A DNA stretch of 55,365 nucleotides, taken from NCBI GenBank assembly GCA_042091375.1, contig JBELHO010000017.1, forward strand, positions 1 through 55,365. The letters run 5' to 3'. The DNA comes from JBELHO01 sp042091375 (lineage in GTDB: Bacteria > Pseudomonadota > Gammaproteobacteria > Enterobacterales > Alteromonadaceae). Positions 43,982-52,669 of the stretch are shown one piece after another. The notes below the pieces were generated by a model, which saw only the letters and a program-made list of their open reading frames with translations, was not told the origin of the DNA and did not search any database. Position 1 is the first letter of the stretch; each line of letters opens with the position of its first letter. Position numbers and translations under genes: made by a program.

Positions 43982-45739
43982 TTACCCTACCTTGTTTATC
44001 TGAGTATTTGTTAGGGGGAAAAGTTTAGAATTGTTATTTTTACAATGACGTGTCAGCAATGGAATAATAATGCGTTTAGCTAATATTGGGTACTTACTCG
44101 CCAACATGTCACATAAAAACTGGCGCTTTATCGCTTTATTGGTTAATTTTGGTGCCGACCACCACCATGCATCGTTTTGCATGCGAGTTGCAGCGTCGAT
44201 AAAGCATTGAATAACCTGTTCAAATTCAGCATCAGTAAAATTGAAACTCATAATGAAGCGCCCTGTACCGACCCAGCTAAGTTCTATACCTGCTTGACGT
44301 AAATAAAACTGTAACATCCAGTTATAACGACTTGGTTGAGTATAGTGAAGGGTCAAAATACTGTGCATATTCGAGAGTTTTAAAGGCAAATTTGCTGCTG
44401 CTAACTTACGGTTAAATAACTCAACTCTTTGATCCCACAATGCCTCTGCTTGTTCGTAAAGTCGAGAGACTTCTGCGGTTTGAATGCGTTTAATGAAGGC
44501 GTTCATCGTCGCAATGACACTTGGATGTGAATTAAAAGTACCTCGGGCAAACGATACGTCAACTGGCTTGTTATCTTTAAATCGTTTCATTAGATCATGA
44601 CGGCCAGCTAACACTCCAACCGGCAGACCTCCGCCGAGCGTTTTACCATAAGTGACTAGATCTGCTTGCACATTAAAATACTCCTGAGCACCTTTCATGC
44701 CCAGTCTAAAGCCAACAAAAACCTCATCAAAAATGAGTACTATACCTCGACGAGTACAAATATCTCGTAGTTGCTTAAGCCATTCTGTATAGGTTTTTTT
44801 ATCAAAATGTGTAGACCGATCACTAGCGATTAAGGTTGCATCAGATGAGGCATCAGCGTTAGGGTGAAATGCCTGCAAAGGATTAATTAATAAGCAAGCT
44901 ATGTCTGTTCTGGTTTCCAACACTTTAATGGTTTTATCACTCATATCTGCAAGTGTATATACATCATTAACTTTTCTGTTATTACCAACACCAGGTTGCA
45001 CACCGTCCCACCAACCGTGATAAGCACCGCAAAATCGCACTAAATAAGATTTCTGGGTGTGATAGCGAGCTAACCTAACTGCTTGCATAACTGCTTCAGT
45101 ACCAGACATGTGAAATGACACTTCATTTAAACCGGAAACACGTTTAATAAAATCAACATTTTCATTTAACAAGGGGTGATATGAGCCTAGGACAGGGCCT
45201 AATTCTTTGACAAGCTCACTGCCCTCTTGCATACAGGCTTTATAGAAGTCATAACCAAACACATTAACGCCATACGAGCCAGATAAATCATAACGCCAAT
45301 TGCCGTCAATATCCTTGATTTTTACACCTTTTGTTTCAGTAACTAACACGCCAGATTTAAACACTTCTGGCAGTATTGTTCGATATGGAAATGGAACGCG
45401 ATAATTACTAGTAAACCTGACATCAGAGACACTATTTTCTAACAAATTAAAGTGCTTTAATGATTGTGAATTCTGCAGGCTTGTTTGTTTTTGTAAAATG
45501 TCTAGTGCTTTTTCTCTCTTTGCAGAGATAGCCGAAGGTGCACCGTCAGAGCTAAAAAATTGTTTATGATCATAGTGAAAAAAAGGAATTTTTTTGGCAA
45601 TTCTACGTGACCATTTACTGTGCCCCCTGAGGGACGGGTGCTTGGCTTTCGATAATATCCAACGCTTTTGGATACGCGTACTGGTGATATAAATAACCCA
45701 TATGCAAATACATGCAGAAGCAAAAAATAAAATACTCAT
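43982..45739 (-). CDS. Membrane-anchored class III aminotransferase (GSA aminomutase-like)
   Basis: 585 residues, longer than glutamate-1-semialdehyde aminomutase (about 430). An N-terminal hydrophobic helix (residues 2-20) and basic stretch (23-50) suggest a cytoplasmic-face membrane anchor. The PLP fold spans about 110-520: SGTEAVMQAVRLAR (212-225), AYHGWWDG (239-246), FDEVFVGFR with Asp338, and PLP lysine Lys366 in YGKTLGGGLP. A C-terminal extension of about 60 residues is Lys/Arg-rich. First gene of the cluster. Housekeeping HemL would lack the anchor and would not be linked to lipid genes, so a dedicated aminotransferase for a lipid or sugar precursor is inferred. Confidence 0.85.
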   Translation of the reverse strand: MSILFFASACICIWVIYITSTRIQKRWILSKAKHPSLRGHSKWSRRIAKKIPFFHYDHKQFFSSDGAPSAISAKREKALDILQKQTSLQNSQSLKHFNLLENSVSDVRFTSNYRVPFPYRTILPEVFKSGVLVTETKGVKIKDIDGNWRYDLSGSYGVNVFGYDFYKACMQEGSELVKELGPVLGSYHPLLNENVDFIKRVSGLNEVSFHMSGTEAVMQAVRLARYHTQKSYLVRFCGAYHGWWDGVQPGVGNNRKVNDVYTLADMSDKTIKVLETRTDIACLLINPLQAFHPNADASSDATLIASDRSTHFDKKTYTEWLKQLRDICTRRGIVLIFDEVFVGFRLGMKGAQEYFNVQADLVTYGKTLGGGLPVGVLAGRHDLMKRFKDNKPVDVSFARGTFNSHPSVIATMNAFIKRIQTAEVSRLYEQAEALWDQRVELFNRKLAAANLPLKLSNMHSILTLHYTQPSRYNWMLQFYLRQAGIELSWVGTGRFIMSFNFTDAEFEQVIQCFIDAATRMQNDAWWWSAPKLTNKAIKRQFLCDMLASKYPILAKRIIIPLLTRHCKNNNSKLFPLTNTQINKVG

Positions 45740-46014
45740 CGATGTGTCGTTTAACTCGGTTAATTGACAATTATGCTGATTAAACTACCACTAGTTTTTG
45801 AATGATTTGTTACCGCTTTTTTAAGATAATATGACGGTTTTTTGTGCAGGACTGATGTGTTGTCTGAATTTATTAGGTGAGTAATAAAAAAGGCTTGAAG
45901 TAAATAAAAATTAAAATACTAAAATTTGTTGTTCACAAACAAGCCACAAGGGAATATTAATTAGCGAGCATTATATGATCAGGTAAATTTCATTTAGCAA
46001 TCAAAATAACTGTC

Positions 46015-46020
46015 TATAAT
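46015..46020 (+). promoter_or_regulatory. Consensus -10 box (TATAAT)
   Basis: TATAAT preceded by TG three bases away from the extended -10 position; a weak TTTAGC at 45993 gives a 16-bp spacer. A start near 46027 would be about 370 bases before the HU ATG. Confidence 0.4.
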
Positions 46021-46054
46021 TACGCACGCATTGACCAAATGGATCAGTATTTTT

Positions 46055-46072
46055 TTGTAATTATAATTACAA
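46055..46072. promoter_or_regulatory. Perfect 18-bp palindrome, operator-like
   Basis: TTGTAATTATAATTACAA is identical to its reverse complement over all 18 bases. It lies 35 bases after the -10 box, where a bound repressor would block transcription. TetR or MarR-type proteins use such sites; the cognate protein is not identified. Confidence 0.55.
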
Positions 46073-46157
46073 GTAATTGATGTGAGCAGATACAAATCAC
46101 CAATAACAACAATACAAAGCACAAGCTTGGCGATAAATCTATTTCAACGATAAAGCA

Positions 46158-46186
46158 ATTAAGCTAAGCGTTATGCTTAGCTTAAT
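46158..46186 (+). ncRNA. Strong stem-loop, possible end or part of a small RNA/leader
   Basis: ATTAAGCTAAGC (46158-46169) pairs perfectly with GCTTAGCTTAAT (46175-46186) over a five-base loop. A second AT-only hairpin follows (AATAAATA 46190-46197 with TATTTATT 46215-46222) and then GCTTTTT, which together look terminator-like. No protein frame covers them. Confidence 0.4.
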
Positions 46187-46329
46187 AACAATAAATAATA
46201 GTTACTGGACTTACTATTTATTGCTTTTTGGAGAGGGTTTTGTTGAATAAAGCCATTGATATGCAGTTTTTTGCTAGTAATTCACTATACATTGTATTTT
46301 TATTCGAATTTATTGTTATTTGCTATTGA

Positions 46330-46357
46330 TTGCACCCGTTTTCTTCCATAGTATGTT
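46330..46357 (+). promoter_or_regulatory. Candidate HU promoter
   Basis: TTGCAC (46330-46335) and TATGTT (46352-46357), spacer 16, about 40 bases before the HU ATG. By eye only. Confidence 0.35.
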
Positions 46358-46395
46358 TAACAGAACAAAAACCATTGGATTAAGAAGGAATAATA

Positions 46396-46671
46396 ATGAA
46401 CAAAAGTGAATTGATCGCAAAAATCTCTGAAGGTGCGGAACTTTCAAAAGCATCAGCAGGACGTGCTTTAGACAGTTTGATTCAAGCTGTTACTGACGAA
46501 CTGGCAGCAGGTGGTGATGTTGTATTGGTTGGTTTTGGTACATACAAAGTGAGTGATCGCGCTGCACGTACTGGTCGCAACCCGCAAACTGGTGCTGAAA
46601 TTCAAATAGCTGCAGCAAAAGTTCCAAGTTTTAAGGCAGGCAAAGCTTTAAAAGATGCTGTTAATACTTAG
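46396..46671 (+). CDS. HU-family nucleoid DNA-binding protein
   Basis: 91 residues. Standard HU fold: MNKSELIAKIS helix start, LVGFGTYKV at the beta-saddle, and the DNA-gripping arm with GRNPQTG followed by VPSFKAGKALKDAV. Compacts DNA and assists replication and recombination. Whether it is HU-alpha, HU-beta or a third paralogue cannot be told; it is not next to lon, where hupB usually lies. AAGGAA precedes ATG 46396. Confidence 0.95.
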   Translation: MNKSELIAKISEGAELSKASAGRALDSLIQAVTDELAAGGDVVLVGFGTYKVSDRAARTGRNPQTGAEIQIAAAKVPSFKAGKALKDAVNT

Positions 46672-46704
46672 TATATAAAAAATTAATCACTGTAAGTAAT
46701 TAAT

Positions 46705-46732
46705 AAAAAAAGCCGCATTAGCGGCTTTTTTT
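46705..46732. terminator. Bidirectional terminator between HU and the chemoreceptor
   Basis: Perfect 12-bp stem AAAAAAAGCCGC / GCGGCTTTTTTT with loop ATTA. It lies between convergent genes and has T tracts in both directions. Confidence 0.94.
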
Positions 46733-46794
46733 GCATTTGTGGTGTTTGCAGGTGTCTGCTAATAACACATTGTGTATAACAAAATTGTGAGTGA

Positions 46795-48810
46795 TCACAC
46801 TTTAAATTGACCAACGACTTCCGTTAATGATGATGAATTGCTTTTTAAGCCTTCTAGGCTACTAGCCATGCTATTAGCTCCATTGACCGTATCATCGGTT
46901 AACAAACGCACATTCTCGATGTTTTTAGAAACTTCTTCAGCCACTGTCGCTTGTTGAGAAACGGCATTGGCGATTTCATGTGTTTGTTGCTGAAACTCAG
47001 AAATCACCTCGGTTATTTCATTTAACACCAATTGTACTTGCTGAGTTAAATCAACACTTTGTTTCGCTTCAGTTTGGCTGCTTGTCATCACTGTTACTGC
47101 ATTTGCTGAGGTGGCTTGCAAATCGTCAATAATGGCTTCAATGTTGGTGGTAGACTCTTGCGTACGCGAGGCTAGGGTTCTCACCTCATCGGCAACTACT
47201 GCAAAACCTCGACCTTGCTCTCCAGCTCTTGCCGCTTCTATGGCTGCATTTAAAGCCAGTAAGTTAGTTTGCTCGGCAATGCCTCTGATCACACTTAACA
47301 CTTCACCAATGCTTTGGGTGCCATCTTTGAGTTTATTAACCACACTGGCCGCGGAAGTGACATTTTCAGAAAGGATATGAATACCATTGGTTGCTTGTTT
47401 TACTACGGCAGAGCCATGACTGACTTTTTCTTCGGCTTGCGTGGCTAGGGTGTTTGATAAAACCGCGTTATTTGAAATATCACTACTGGTGTGAGCAAGT
47501 TCAGTAGCGGCAGTAGCCACCATATCTATTTCTAGCTTTTGCTCTTCAACTATCGTATTGGTTTGATAACTGATAGTCGCCGCTGACTGGGTTGATTGAT
47601 TGACTTCATCACTGATGTCGACAGTTTGTTTGACTAGGGTTTGAATCTTATCAATAAAGGTATTGAATTCATTAACCAAAGCACCAATTTCATCATCTTT
47701 AACCGGGTCGATGCGCTTGGTTAAATCACCGTCACCTGTGGCTATTTCATTCATCGCCACTTGCAAATTATTAATGCGTTTCATCAGAGGTATGATCAGT
47801 AACCATACTAATGCAGCGATCAGCGAGATAATAATAATGACCACAAGGCTCGATGAAATAAAAGCTTGTTGCACTGGCTCGGTAATTAGTTTACTCGGTA
47901 CTAAAAAGCCTAGCTTCCAATTCATTAATGGGTAATCACTTTTTACCTGTTTAAAGATAACTTGGTACTCTTCTCCCTGCCAAGTTACTTGCGAAGTACC
48001 TGAATCAGCTGTAACAATAGTTGATTGTAATTGGCTAAAGCCTTGAGTTTTACTAAAAGCACTGTCAATGGTTGACATTAAAACACCGGGCTTAAATTTG
48101 TCGTTAAAGCCCGGGAAAAAAACTAACTTGCCAGTATCTGTCATTAAGAAGGCTTCACCTTGTCCTTGGTACTTGATATTGGCGAGCAGATCTTTACCTA
48201 TGGTAGAAATGAGAATGTCTAAACCACCTATACCTAAAAAGCGACCATTGGGTAAATAGTATGGACCTTTGACTGTCGCAGAGACAGTGCCATCATTGGC
48301 GTCAACCGCAGGGTCGGTAACATACATTTGCCCTATGTCTATGCCTTCTTGCCACCAAGGTCGCTTGCTGGTGAAATAATTAGCGTCGTCATAACGGCCG
48401 TTTAAATCAAAGTATTCATGGGTATTTTCACTACCAAAAAACACACTCTTAATGGCCGGTTCTTGCTCTGTAAAATACCTAAAGTACTTAATAACATCTT
48501 GATAATCTTTGTTGCCGCTTATATCTGACAAGCGCTCATCGTATTCAGTAAACCAGTTTAACACTTGTGGGCTAGCAAATACCGCGTGATTAATTTGTCC
48601 TTTGGCTTGAAAAAAACTGCGCACTTCAGTTGCCTGCTCTGAAACAATACCTTCAATCGATGAAATCAATTGCTCGCGGGTATCGGAACTGATTTTCGAT
48701 AAGATAAAATACGAAGTAACAATTAATAGAATAGCGACAGCTGTGGAAATTCCAAAAATTAATTGTCTTAAAATAGAGCGGCTAAAAAAATTAGGCATAT
48801 TCTGATCCAA
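46795..48810 (-). CDS. Methyl-accepting chemotaxis protein
   Basis: Transmembrane chemoreceptor of 671 residues. TM1 at about 14-36, a periplasmic double-Cache-like sensor (about 40-315, with FTEYDERLSDISG and the FDLNGRYDDANYFTSKRPWW segment split by the ligand pocket), TM2 at about 320-342, HAMP, and a long coiled coil with the hairpin tip EQTNLLALNAAIEAARAGEQGRGF. There is no C-terminal pentapeptide for CheR tethering. The ligand cannot be told; dCache receptors often bind amino acids. Single gene. Confidence 0.94.
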   Translation of the reverse strand: MDQNMPNFFSRSILRQLIFGISTAVAILLIVTSYFILSKISSDTREQLISSIEGIVSEQATEVRSFFQAKGQINHAVFASPQVLNWFTEYDERLSDISGNKDYQDVIKYFRYFTEQEPAIKSVFFGSENTHEYFDLNGRYDDANYFTSKRPWWQEGIDIGQMYVTDPAVDANDGTVSATVKGPYYLPNGRFLGIGGLDILISTIGKDLLANIKYQGQGEAFLMTDTGKLVFFPGFNDKFKPGVLMSTIDSAFSKTQGFSQLQSTIVTADSGTSQVTWQGEEYQVIFKQVKSDYPLMNWKLGFLVPSKLITEPVQQAFISSSLVVIIIISLIAALVWLLIIPLMKRINNLQVAMNEIATGDGDLTKRIDPVKDDEIGALVNEFNTFIDKIQTLVKQTVDISDEVNQSTQSAATISYQTNTIVEEQKLEIDMVATAATELAHTSSDISNNAVLSNTLATQAEEKVSHGSAVVKQATNGIHILSENVTSAASVVNKLKDGTQSIGEVLSVIRGIAEQTNLLALNAAIEAARAGEQGRGFAVVADEVRTLASRTQESTTNIEAIIDDLQATSANAVTVMTSSQTEAKQSVDLTQQVQLVLNEITEVISEFQQQTHEIANAVSQQATVAEEVSKNIENVRLLTDDTVNGANSMASSLEGLKSNSSSLTEVVGQFKV

Positions 48811-48983
48811 TGTCTAGAGTAAGTCTGTAGTTAACATTATGTTGACATACATAGCAAGGAAATAAAGCTAGTACCTGTCATGATTCAGTAAATCCCTTTT
48901 ATGGAAAACTCTATCACGAGAGATAATAAATCGCTATGTTTCGCGAAAAATAGTTACTGTTTAATCGAACTATTTCAGCCATA

Positions 48984-49011
48984 AAAAAAGGATGCCTAAG
49001 CATCCTTTTTT
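48984..49011 (-). terminator. Rho-independent terminator of fusA
   Basis: AAAAAAGGATGC / GCATCCTTTTTT with a four-base loop, 19 bases beyond the fusA stop on the minus strand. Confidence 0.93.
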
Positions 49012-49029
49012 AAAATGACTTATGGCCGA

Positions 49030-51117
49030 TTACTTTTTAGCTTCTTTAGCGGCTTTTACTTCTGCAATCACTTCTTCAGCCACGTTATTAGGACATGGTA
49101 AATAGTGCGAGAATTCCATTGAGAACTGACCACGACCTGAGGTCATAGTACGCAAGGTACCTATGTAGCCAAACATTTCTGAAAGTGGAACGTCGGCTTT
49201 AATACGCACACCTGAAACACCGGCTTCTTGATCTTTGATCATGCCACGACGACGGTTTAAATCACCAATAACATCACCTACGTGATCGTCAGGAGTAAAC
49301 ACATCAACTTTCATGATAGGTTCAATTAACTGTGCGCCAGCTTTAGGAATAGACTGACGGAAAGCGCCTTTAGCAGCTATTTCAAAAGCAACAGCAGAGG
49401 AGTCAACCGCATGGAAACCACCGTCGTACAACTCAACTTCAACGTCTAATACTGGGAAGCCAGCAAGCACACCTTCATCCATCATGACTTTGAAACCTTT
49501 CTCAACAGCTGGGAAAAATTCCTTAGGTACGTTACCACCAACAACTGTTGAAGAGAAAACAAAACCTGAGCCTGGTTCGCCTGGCTTGATACGGTAGTCA
49601 ATTTTACCGAACTGACCTGAACCACCTGATTGTTTCTTATGAGTGTAGCTGTCTTCAATCGCTTGTGTAATAGTCTCTCGGTAAGCAACTTGTGGTTTAC
49701 CTACTTCTAAGTCAACATCATAAGTACGACGTAAAATGTCAACTTTAATGTCTAAGTGAAGTTCACCCATGCCGCGCAGAATAGTTTCACCTGAGTCTTG
49801 ATCGGTTTCCACTTGGAAAGTTGGATCTTCAGCAACCATTTTACCGATAGCAATACCCATTTTTTCGGTAGAACCTTTATCTTTTGGCTTAACAGAAATT
49901 GAAATAACTGGTGCCGGGAAAACCATTGGTTCTAAAGTGGCTGGGAACTTAGGATCACATAAAGTGTGACCTGTTTGTACATTCTTCATACCGACAATAG
50001 CTAAAATATCACCTGCTTGTGCACTCGATAATTCAGTGCGGTCATCGGCATGCATTTCAACCATACGGCCAACGCGTTCAGTTTTGCCGGTAAAGGTATT
50101 TAATATGGTATCGCCTTTGTTCAATGTACCTGAGTAGATACGTATGAAAGTAAGGGCACCAAAACGGTCATCCATTATTTTAAAGGCTAAAGCGCGTAAA
50201 GGACCGTCTGTAGAAACGGTAGCTACTTCACCAGTAGGCTCACCGGCTTCGTCGGTAATTGGCTGTGGATCAACTTCTGTCGGAGACGGTAAGTAATCAA
50301 CAACTGCATCGAGAATTAACTGAATACCTTTGTTTTTGAATGCTGACGCGCAATATGTTGGAAAGAAAGTCATATCGCGAGTACCAGCGCGGATACAAGC
50401 TTTGATTTGTTCCATGGTTGGCATTTCGCCTTCCATGTAGGCTTCGAGTAAATCGTCATCCATTTCTAATGCTGTTTCAATAAGCTCTTCGCGATATTGT
50501 GCTGCTTTGTCAACTAAGTCAGCAGGAATATCAGTCACTTCGTAGTTTTCGGGTAAACCAGTATCATCCCATACATAGGCTTTTTCAGATAAGAGGTCTA
50601 CGACACCAACAAACCCGTCTTCCTCGCCAATAGGTAAAGTCATTACCAATGGGTTAGCACCAAGTACGTTGCGCACTTGGTCAACTACGCGATAAAAATC
50701 AGCACCTAAGCGGTCTAATTTATTAACCATGATCAAACGAGCGACTTCTGAGTCGTTAGCGTAACGCCAGTTTGTTTCTGATTGCGGTTCAACACCACCA
50801 GAGCCACAGAAAACACCAACACCACCGTCAAGTACTTTTAATGACCGGTATACTTCTACAGTAAAATCAACGTGACCAGGGGTATCTATGATATTTAACC
50901 GATGATCATCCCAAAAACATGTGGTTGCAGCAGACTGGATAGTAATACCGCGCTCAGCTTCTTGTTCCATGAAGTCAGTTGTAGACTCACCGTCATGGAC
51001 TTCACCAGTTTTATGGATTTTACCGGTTAATTTAAGAATGCGTTCAGTTGTGGTTGTTTTACCAGCATCAACGTGAGCGAAGATACCAATATTTCTGTAT
51101 TTAGCTAAATTTGCCAT
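49030..51117 (-). CDS. Elongation factor G, EF-G2 type
   Basis: Ribosomal translocase GTPase, 695 residues. G1 AHVDAGKTT (14-22), G2 region RGITIQSAATT, G3 DTPGHVDF and G4 NKLD are complete; domains II-V follow, with GGSGQFG in domain IV and the C-terminal MTSGRGQFSMEF. The motif KIHKTGEVHDGESTTDFM and C-F-W after AATT match, from memory, the second EF-G (fusA2/fusB) of Vibrio and Shewanella rather than the str-operon copy. It lies divergent from the S10 operon and alone, without rpsL, rpsG or tuf. The main fusA is presumably elsewhere. ATG 51117. Confidence 0.92.
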   Translation of the reverse strand: MANLAKYRNIGIFAHVDAGKTTTTERILKLTGKIHKTGEVHDGESTTDFMEQEAERGITIQSAATTCFWDDHRLNIIDTPGHVDFTVEVYRSLKVLDGGVGVFCGSGGVEPQSETNWRYANDSEVARLIMVNKLDRLGADFYRVVDQVRNVLGANPLVMTLPIGEEDGFVGVVDLLSEKAYVWDDTGLPENYEVTDIPADLVDKAAQYREELIETALEMDDDLLEAYMEGEMPTMEQIKACIRAGTRDMTFFPTYCASAFKNKGIQLILDAVVDYLPSPTEVDPQPITDEAGEPTGEVATVSTDGPLRALAFKIMDDRFGALTFIRIYSGTLNKGDTILNTFTGKTERVGRMVEMHADDRTELSSAQAGDILAIVGMKNVQTGHTLCDPKFPATLEPMVFPAPVISISVKPKDKGSTEKMGIAIGKMVAEDPTFQVETDQDSGETILRGMGELHLDIKVDILRRTYDVDLEVGKPQVAYRETITQAIEDSYTHKKQSGGSGQFGKIDYRIKPGEPGSGFVFSSTVVGGNVPKEFFPAVEKGFKVMMDEGVLAGFPVLDVEVELYDGGFHAVDSSAVAFEIAAKGAFRQSIPKAGAQLIEPIMKVDVFTPDDHVGDVIGDLNRRRGMIKDQEAGVSGVRIKADVPLSEMFGYIGTLRTMTSGRGQFSMEFSHYLPCPNNVAEEVIAEVKAAKEAKK

Positions 51118-51474
51118 TACTTTACTCTATATAAGTTCGACTAAAAAAAGTGGAATTGATGAAAATTTGCGCGGGAGTATATCAGAAGTAAACACAAACA
51201 AACACAATAAACAAAAAATATTTATTATTGGTGTGGGTATTATTTTTTGGTCATACCTTTATAAGAAGGCAAAAATAGAGAATGGCAGGTGATGTTAATG
51301 TTTATAAAATTAGGCATTTAAGTGACCGAGAATTTAAATTATAAGTAGTTAAACTGTTTTTCATTTTACGGTGAGGTTTTGTTGTGGGAGATCAGGACGA
51401 GACAGATTGTTGTAGTCTATTGATTATTAGTCGAGATAAAGCAAGCTTGTCTCATGTTAAAAAGACTTTTAATA
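51118..51474. other. Intergenic region between fusA and the S10 operon
   Basis: About 360 bp, AT-rich. A minus-strand TATACT (51176-51181) could be the fusA -10, but no good -35 fits. Nothing else recognised. Confidence 0.45.
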
Positions 51475-51502
51475 TTGCGTTGTTAATATATATCTGTATA
51501 AT
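51475..51502 (+). promoter_or_regulatory. Promoter of the S10 ribosomal operon
   Basis: TTGCGT (51475-51480) and perfect TATAAT (51497-51502) with a 16-bp spacer and a GC-containing discriminator (ACGCC), as expected for a growth-rate-controlled promoter. Transcript start near 51509. Confidence 0.7.
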
Positions 51503-51508
51503 ACGCCA

Positions 51509-51690
51509 TCACGTTTGACCTCAGGTCAGCGTAATTGAAACTTATAACCACTAGTTAAAGCAAGTATTTATGAGTTTCCTACAACAACTTCGATTTGAAG
51601 TTGACTGTTATTAGCGATACTCCCCCCTTCTCTATTAAGAAGGTGATGGGCAGTATTTTGTTCGTTCTTTTATATTGGGGATTTGTCTTT
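51509..51690 (+). promoter_or_regulatory. S10 operon leader, probable L4-responsive attenuator
   Basis: About 180 bases from the predicted start to rpsJ, close to the length of the E. coli S10 leader, where L4 causes attenuation. It contains a hairpin CCTTCT/AGAAGG (51626-51643) that can be extended by CCC/GGG with a bulge, followed by a T-rich run. A frame through it from 51595 joins rpsJ but is not coding. Confidence 0.55.
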
Positions 51691-52002
51691 ATGTCAAATC
51701 AAAGAATTCGCATTCGTTTGAAAGCGTTTGATCATCGTTTGATTGATCAGTCTACATCAGAAATCGTTGATACGGCTAAACGTACTGGCGCACAGGTTCG
51801 TGGTCCTATTCCATTACCTACACGCAAAGAGCGTTTTACTATCTTGATTTCTCCACACGTTAATAAAGATGCACGTGATCAGTACGAAATTCGTACGCAC
51901 AAGCGTTTAATTGATATCGTTGAACCTACTGAAAAGACAGTAGACGCATTAATGCGTTTAGATCTTGCAGCAGGCGTAGACGTGCAAATTAGCTTGGGTT
52001 AA
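51691..52002 (+). CDS. rpsJ: 30S ribosomal protein S10
   Basis: Also the transcription antitermination factor NusE. 103 residues from ATG 51691 (MSNQRIRIRLKAFDHRL), exactly the E. coli length; the open frame reaches back to 51595 but those 32 codons are leader. RTGAQVRGPIPLPTRKERFT is conserved. First gene of the S10 operon. Confidence 0.98.
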   Translation: MSNQRIRIRLKAFDHRLIDQSTSEIVDTAKRTGAQVRGPIPLPTRKERFTILISPHVNKDARDQYEIRTHKRLIDIVEPTEKTVDALMRLDLAAGVDVQISLG

Positions 52003-52015
52003 TAGGAGTTTTAAC

Positions 52016-52654
52016 ATGACTATAGGTCTAGTTGGACGTAAAGTTGGAATGACTCGCATCTTCACCGAAGATGGTGTTTCTACTCCAGTGACAGTCCTTG
52101 AAGTTGAAGCCAACCGCGTTGCTCAGGTTAAAACTGTAGATAACGATGGTTATTCAGCGCTTCAAGTTACTACGGGCAGCAAAAAAGCTAACCGTGTTAA
52201 CAAACCAACCGCTGGACATTTCGCAAAAGCAGGGATCGAAGCAGGCCGAGGCTTGTGGGAATTTCGCTTAAACGAAACTGAAGGTGAAGGTCTTGAAAGC
52301 GGCAGTGAAATCACTGTTGAATTATTCAATGACACTAAATTAGTAGACGTAACCGGCACTTCAAAAGGTAAAGGTTTCCAAGGCGGTATTAAGCGTTGGA
52401 ATTTTACCATGCAAGATGCAACTCACGGTAACTCTATTTCTCACCGTTCTAACGGTTCGATCGGCCAGTGTCAAACACCGGGTCGAGTTTTTAAAGGCAA
52501 AAAAATGTCTGGTCATATGGGTGCTGTGAGAACAACTACACAAAACCTTGAATTGGTTCGTGTCGATGCAGAACGCAACTTGCTCCTTATTAAAGGATCA
52601 GTTCCGGGTGCAATCAATGGCAACGTGATCATTAAACCAGCTGTTAAAGCCTAG
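52016..52654 (+). CDS. rplC: 50S ribosomal protein L3
   Basis: 212 residues; an early assembly protein binding 23S rRNA. IGLVGRKVGMTRIF at the N-terminus, GTSKGKGFQGGIKRW, and the long loop NGSIGQCQTPGRVFKG, which holds the glutamine methylated by PrmB in relatives. AGGAG precedes ATG 52016. Confidence 0.98.
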   Translation: MTIGLVGRKVGMTRIFTEDGVSTPVTVLEVEANRVAQVKTVDNDGYSALQVTTGSKKANRVNKPTAGHFAKAGIEAGRGLWEFRLNETEGEGLESGSEITVELFNDTKLVDVTGTSKGKGFQGGIKRWNFTMQDATHGNSISHRSNGSIGQCQTPGRVFKGKKMSGHMGAVRTTTQNLELVRVDAERNLLLIKGSVPGAINGNVIIKPAVKA

Positions 52655-52669
52655 TCCAGGAGATTTGTG

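Larger units (their letters stand above)
45740..46395. other. Long non-coding region between the lipid-like cluster and HU
   Basis: 656 bp without a gene. It holds the promoter region of the minus-strand cluster, a consensus -10 at 46015, a perfect palindrome at 46055, hairpins at 46158 and 46190, and the HU promoter near the right end. A small RNA or long HU leader is possible. Very AT-rich. Confidence 0.6.

Noticed and set aside
47111..48259. Three plus-strand frames antisense to the chemoreceptor
   Set aside because: Composition typical of shadows, no start signals, full overlap with a well-supported gene.
51595..51690. 32-codon N-terminal extension of rpsJ
   Set aside because: S10 is always about 103 residues starting at MSNQRIRI; the extension is the regulatory leader.
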